The position numbers and the translations under genes were made by a program. Shown here piece by piece: positions 60,673-64,000 of a stretch of 64,000 nt of DNA. The notes beneath the pieces were generated by a model. The model had not been told where the DNA came from. It was given only the letters and a program-made list of their open reading frames with translations, and searched no databases. Every line of letters starts with the position of its first letter. The stretch's first letter is position 1. This DNA is from Dokdonella_A sp014338185 (GTDB lineage Bacteria > Pseudomonadota > Gammaproteobacteria > Xanthomonadales > Rhodanobacteraceae): assembly GCA_030263295.1 (NCBI GenBank), contig SZOS01000009.1, positions 1-64,000 of the forward strand, written 5' to 3'.

Positions 60673-62805
60673 TCACCACACCCTCACGCGGCTGTCCTGC
60701 AACAGGTACAGCGAGTTGAGCGGAGATACCTTGAAGGCGTCGTACCACGCATCGAGGTTGCGCACCGTGAGCGCGCGATAGCGCCCGGGCGCGTGCACGT
60801 TGGTGAGCAGCGCGTTGCGCAGCGCGGGCTCGCGCATCTTGCCGCGCCAGGCCTGCGCCCAACCCAGCAACAGGCGCTGGTCCGGGGTGAAGCCGTCGAG
60901 CACCTCGCCCGCGCCCGGGTGGGCCAGGTGGTACGCATCCAATGCGGTGGCCAGCCCCGCCACGTCGGCAATGTTCTCGCCCAGCGTGAGCTCGCCGTTG
61001 ACCGCGAGGTCGGGCAGCGGCTGGTACTGGCTGAACTGCGCCGCCAGGCGCTTGCCGACGGCGGCGAAATGCTCGAAGTCCTGTGGCGTCCACCAGTCTT
61101 CGAGCTTGCCGTTCTCGTCGAACAGCGCGCCGGAGTTGTCGAAGCTGTGGCTGACCTCGTGGCCGATCACCGCGCCGAGCGCGCCGTAGTTGACCGCATC
61201 GTCGGCGTTGGCGTCGAAGAACGGCGCCTGCAGGATCGCGGCCGGGAAGATCAGGCGGTTCTCCAGCGGCACGTTCAGCGCATTGACCGTCTGCGGCAGC
61301 ATGAACCACTCGTCGCGATCGACCCGCTGCCCGAGCTTGGCGAGGTTGCGGCGGTACTCGAACAGGCCCGCACGGCGCGCATTGCCCAGCGCATCGTCGC
61401 GCCGCACCTCCAGCGCAGCGTAGTCGCGCCAGTGCAGCGGATGGCCGATCGCGACCTTGAGGCCGGCCAGCTTGGCCTTGGCGCGCGCCTTGGTCTGCGG
61501 CGTCATCCACTCCAGCGCATCGATGCGGTGGCCGAATGCGACCAGCACGTTGCGCACCATCGCCTCGGCGCGCAGCTTGGCCGGTTCCGGGAAGTGGCGC
61601 TCGACATAGCGCTTGCCAACCGCCTCGCCGAGCGCGGCGTTGGTGTCATCGACCGCGCGCTTCCAGCGCTCGCGCTGTTGCGGCGTACCCGCGAGCGCGG
61701 TGTCGTGGAAGGCGAAATGGGCATCGGCCCAGGCCTTGGGCAGGTACGGCGCGGCGTCGTCGAGCGCATGGAACGTGAGCCAGTCCTGCCATGCGCGCAG
61801 CGGCTGCGCCGCCACCAGCGCCGCGATGCCGCTGACCGCGCGCGGCTGCCACACGATGAAGCGCTGCTGGTGCTGCAGGCCCGCGGCCGCGAAGAACGAG
61901 GCCCAGTCCAGCCCCGGCGCACGCCGCGCGAAGTCGCCCATGGCCCAGGCGTTGGCGCCCTTGCGCACGTCATTGGTGTCGAGCTGGCTCGCGTGCACGC
62001 GGGCCAGGGCGGTTTCCAGTGCGAGCACGCGCTGCGCGCGCGCGCCGGCCTCGCTGCTGCCGGCCAGCTCGAACAGGCGCGCGATGTAGGCCAGGTACTG
62101 CGTGCGCAGTTCGGCCATGCGCCCGCCTTCGAGATAGAAATCGCGGTCGGGCATGCCCAGTCCGCCCTGCACGAGGTAGGGCGCGTAGTGGCCCGGTTGC
62201 AACAGGTCGGCGCTGACCCACAGCCCGAACAGGTTGGAGGTGTAGTAGTCGGTGGCGTTGAGCAGGTCCACGTCGGCGCGCAGCGACTGCCCGAGCGCGC
62301 GTGCCAGTGCGGTCTTGTCGTGGATGGCCTGGATCGCCGCGAGCGTGGGCTGCAGCGGTGCGAGCCCGCGTGCCTCGATGCCGGCCTCGTCCATGAACGC
62401 GGCGTACCACGCGCCGATCTGCGCCTCCTCGCCAACCGCATCGGTCCTGGCCGCGGCGGCTTCGAGGATCGCGCGGGTGTCGGCCAGTGCGCGTTCGGCG
62501 AGCATGCTGAAGCTGGTGTAGCTGGAACGGTCGGCCGGAATCTGCGTCTGTGCGAGCCAGTGGCCGTTGGCGTAGCCGTAGAAGTCGTTGCCTGGTTCGA
62601 TGCTGCGGTCCATGCCGGCGACGTCGAAGCCGAAGCTGCCGAGCACGGGTTTGGCCGCTGCCGCAGGCGCGGGCGTCGCGCCCGGTGCCGCGGGCGGTGT
62701 CGCGGGCGGTGTCGCGGGCGGTGTCGCGGGCGGTGTCGACTCACCGCAGGCGGCGAGTGCGCCAAGCAGGACGACCAGGCACAGGCTGCGCAACGAAGGC
62801 TTCAT
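60673..62805 (-). CDS. M13 family lipoprotein metallopeptidase (neprilysin/PepO-like)
   Basis: A 710-residue zinc endopeptidase anchored as a lipoprotein (lipobox LAAC in LLGALAACGES). A Thr/Pro/Ala linker with four TPPA units follows. The zinc site is H549-E-V-S-H553 in VIGHEVSHSFDNSG, with the third ligand Glu610 in GENIADVAG. The C-terminal motif PGRYRALTVRNLDAWYDAF is conserved in M13. The family cleaves small peptides on the outer side of the envelope. Length is typical. It is divergent from the M14 carboxypeptidase gene, sharing a 193-base gap. Confidence 0.93.
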   Translation of the reverse strand: MKPSLRSLCLVVLLGALAACGESTPPATPPATPPATPPAAPGATPAPAAAAKPVLGSFGFDVAGMDRSIEPGNDFYGYANGHWLAQTQIPADRSSYTSFSMLAERALADTRAILEAAAARTDAVGEEAQIGAWYAAFMDEAGIEARGLAPLQPTLAAIQAIHDKTALARALGQSLRADVDLLNATDYYTSNLFGLWVSADLLQPGHYAPYLVQGGLGMPDRDFYLEGGRMAELRTQYLAYIARLFELAGSSEAGARAQRVLALETALARVHASQLDTNDVRKGANAWAMGDFARRAPGLDWASFFAAAGLQHQQRFIVWQPRAVSGIAALVAAQPLRAWQDWLTFHALDDAAPYLPKAWADAHFAFHDTALAGTPQQRERWKRAVDDTNAALGEAVGKRYVERHFPEPAKLRAEAMVRNVLVAFGHRIDALEWMTPQTKARAKAKLAGLKVAIGHPLHWRDYAALEVRRDDALGNARRAGLFEYRRNLAKLGQRVDRDEWFMLPQTVNALNVPLENRLIFPAAILQAPFFDANADDAVNYGALGAVIGHEVSHSFDNSGALFDENGKLEDWWTPQDFEHFAAVGKRLAAQFSQYQPLPDLAVNGELTLGENIADVAGLATALDAYHLAHPGAGEVLDGFTPDQRLLLGWAQAWRGKMREPALRNALLTNVHAPGRYRALTVRNLDAWYDAFKVSPLNSLYLLQDSRVRVW
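62690..62737. repeat. Four perfect 12-base tandem repeats
   Basis: GCGGGCGGTGTC is repeated four times without change at 62690-62701, 62702-62713, 62714-62725 and 62726-62737, inside the M13 gene. On the coding strand each unit encodes four residues of the TPPA linker. As the unit is a multiple of three, changes in copy number would alter linker length without a frameshift. Confidence 0.9.
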
Positions 62806-62998
62806 GGCAAGTCTCGCAACGATCACGATGGTTCCAGCATAGGTGGCTGCCGAGCCGCCGCACGCGTGCCAGACGTCCCGCTCCGCAGCGGACGGCACGC
62901 TGCAGTGCCGCATGGGCGCCGCGCGCGGCAATGTGCGGCAGTTGGCACGTGGCCGGCGCCCGCGGGCGTATGATCGCGGGCTTTGCCGGGGATCCACC

Positions 62999-64000
62999 AT
63001 GCCACAGCCACGCCTGCTCGTCCTCACCCTCGCCTTCGTCCTGTCCGCAGCCCACGCCCAGGACGCGGTCGAAAGCCACTGGATCGTCGATGCGCATTAT
63101 CCCGACACGGCCGCGCTGGCGCGGGCCGCGGCGCAATTCGACCACGTGCAGGTGGACCGCAAGCACCAGCGCGTGCGCGTGCTCACCGACGCGCAAGGCG
63201 AAGCCGCGCTGCGTGCGGCCGGACTGGACCGGCTGCAGGTCGATCTCGCGGCCAGCGCGCGCCTGCACGCCTACGAGCGTGCGCGCATCGCCGCGCAGCA
63301 TGCTGATGCGGGCACGCAGTCGATTCCCGGATACGCCTGCTATCGCACGGTCGAGGAAACCTACGCCAGCATGGACTCGCTCGCCGCGGCACATCCCGGC
63401 ATCGTCGAGATCGATTCGATCGGCCCGAGCTGGAAGAAGACCCAGAATCCGACGCAGGGCTACGAGATGCGCGCGCTGCGCATCACCAATCTCGCGACCG
63501 CGGCCAGCGATCCGCAGCGCCCGGCGATGGTCGTGCTCGGCTCGATCCATGCGCGCGAATACGGCCCGGCCGAGCTCACCACGCGCTTTGGCGAATGGCT
63601 GGTCGACAACTACGGCACCGACCCGGAAGCGACCTGGCTGGTCGACCACAACGACTTCCGCCTCGTGCTGCAGGCCAATCCCGATGGCCGCAAGGTGGCC
63701 GAGGGCGAGGTCTACCAGCGCAAGAACATGGACACGATCAACGGTTCCTGCGGGAGTTCGCCGGGCGTCGACCTCAACCGCAACTTTCCGTTCCATTGGA
63801 ACATCACGGGCGGGCAGGGCTCCAGCGGCAATCCCTGCAACGAGACCTTCCGTGGTCCCACGCCGATGTCCGAACCCGAGACGCAGAACATCGTGCAGTA
63901 CGTGGCCGGCAGTTGCACCGCGGCAGGCGTGTGCAGCGGCGGCGTGTTCGCCGACCGCCGTGCCGGCGCGATGCATCCGGCCAATCCCGCTGGCGATGGC
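62999..64000 (+). CDS. M14 family zinc carboxypeptidase (partial, runs off the window)
   Basis: The first 334 residues of an exported carboxypeptidase; the frame is open to the last base. A signal peptide ends at AHA before QDAVESHW. A propeptide-like domain (about 30-110) comes first, then the M14 catalytic domain from YRTVEETYASMDSLAAAHPG. The zinc motif HxxE is in LGSIHAREYGPAELT, and the substrate-binding NPDG and VDLNRNFPFHW are present. A second zinc His should lie beyond the window. The ATG at 62999 is preceded by GGGGATCCACC. A -10-like TATGAT lies near 62969. Confidence 0.9.
   Translation, partial: MPQPRLLVLTLAFVLSAAHAQDAVESHWIVDAHYPDTAALARAAAQFDHVQVDRKHQRVRVLTDAQGEAALRAAGLDRLQVDLAASARLHAYERARIAAQHADAGTQSIPGYACYRTVEETYASMDSLAAAHPGIVEIDSIGPSWKKTQNPTQGYEMRALRITNLATAASDPQRPAMVVLGSIHAREYGPAELTTRFGEWLVDNYGTDPEATWLVDHNDFRLVLQANPDGRKVAEGEVYQRKNMDTINGSCGSSPGVDLNRNFPFHWNITGGQGSSGNPCNETFRGPTPMSEPETQNIVQYVAGSCTAAGVCSGGVFADRRAGAMHPANPAGDG

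Noticed and set aside
62741..63976. 411-codon minus-strand frame at the right end
   Set aside because: It is antisense to the M14 carboxypeptidase, whose signal peptide, HARE and NRNFPFHW motifs are clear.

Overview
The window is GC-rich chromosomal DNA with tightly packed genes and G or C at most third codon positions. The gene content suggests an aerobic gammaproteobacterium of the Xanthomonadales (Lysobacterales), perhaps Rhodanobacteraceae-like. This is inferred from HemF, the hemD-hemX-hemY order, secB-gpsA, the long SppA, a xanthomonadin/aryl-polyene-type ketosynthase pair and a 2-oxoacid:ferredoxin oxidoreductase operon. No 16S gene, tRNA, insertion sequence, prophage or CRISPR array was seen.

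Layout. 0-9.5 kb: 3' end of an unknown gene, priA, a 470-base AT-richer gap with two perfect DnaA boxes, a perfect operator-like inverted repeat and a long-range inverted repeat, then an ECF sigma/DUF3619/DUF3106 operon, a DUF3667 membrane protein, a MATE exporter and sppA. 9.5-14.8 kb: a leftward operon for an Fe-S/FAD oxidoreductase and the alpha and beta subunits of a 2-oxoacid:ferredoxin oxidoreductase, plus a small lipoprotein. 14.8-17.7 kb: an SDR, an Ada-AlkA fusion and Ogt (alkylation repair). 17.7-21.5 kb: ketosynthase, chain-length factor and glycosyltransferase with overlapping ends, divergent from hemF. 21.6-27.3 kb: a SWIM-SNF2 helicase and a UvrD-type helicase. 27.3-31.3 kb: a Tat-signal protein with a Cry delta-endotoxin-like pore domain, convergent with a transmembrane Ser/Thr kinase across a shared terminator. 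31.6-38.5 kb: acyltransferase, arfB, lipoproteins, a secreted hydrolase and an M16 peptidase. 38.7-43.1 kb: trmL, a small secreted protein behind a sigma-54 promoter, gpsA, secB, rhodanese and small proteins. 43.2-53.4 kb: hemD (interrupted by an amber codon), hemX, hemY, thioesterase, SrkA-like kinase, Na+/H+ antiporter, PlsC, TPR/sulfotransferase protein and PEBP protein. 53.4-64 kb: uppP, a nitrogen-regulated glnA with NtrC and sigma-54 sites, a GlsB-like protein, an MrfA/MrfB-like repair pair, a FabG-type reductase, an M13 lipoprotein peptidase and the 5' part of an M14 carboxypeptidase.

Themes. DNA repair and replication restart recur (priA, Ada-AlkA, ogt, two helicases, mrfAB). Heme synthesis is represented by hemF and the hemDXY block. 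Envelope functions are frequent: secretion, lipoproteins, phospholipid acylation, undecaprenyl recycling and exported peptidases. Several starts lie only 5-8 bases after a TANNNT- or CATAAT-type -10 element, which suggests leaderless transcripts. The most unusual items are the Cry-like exported protein, the interrupted hemD, and the structured gap between priA and the sigma operon.
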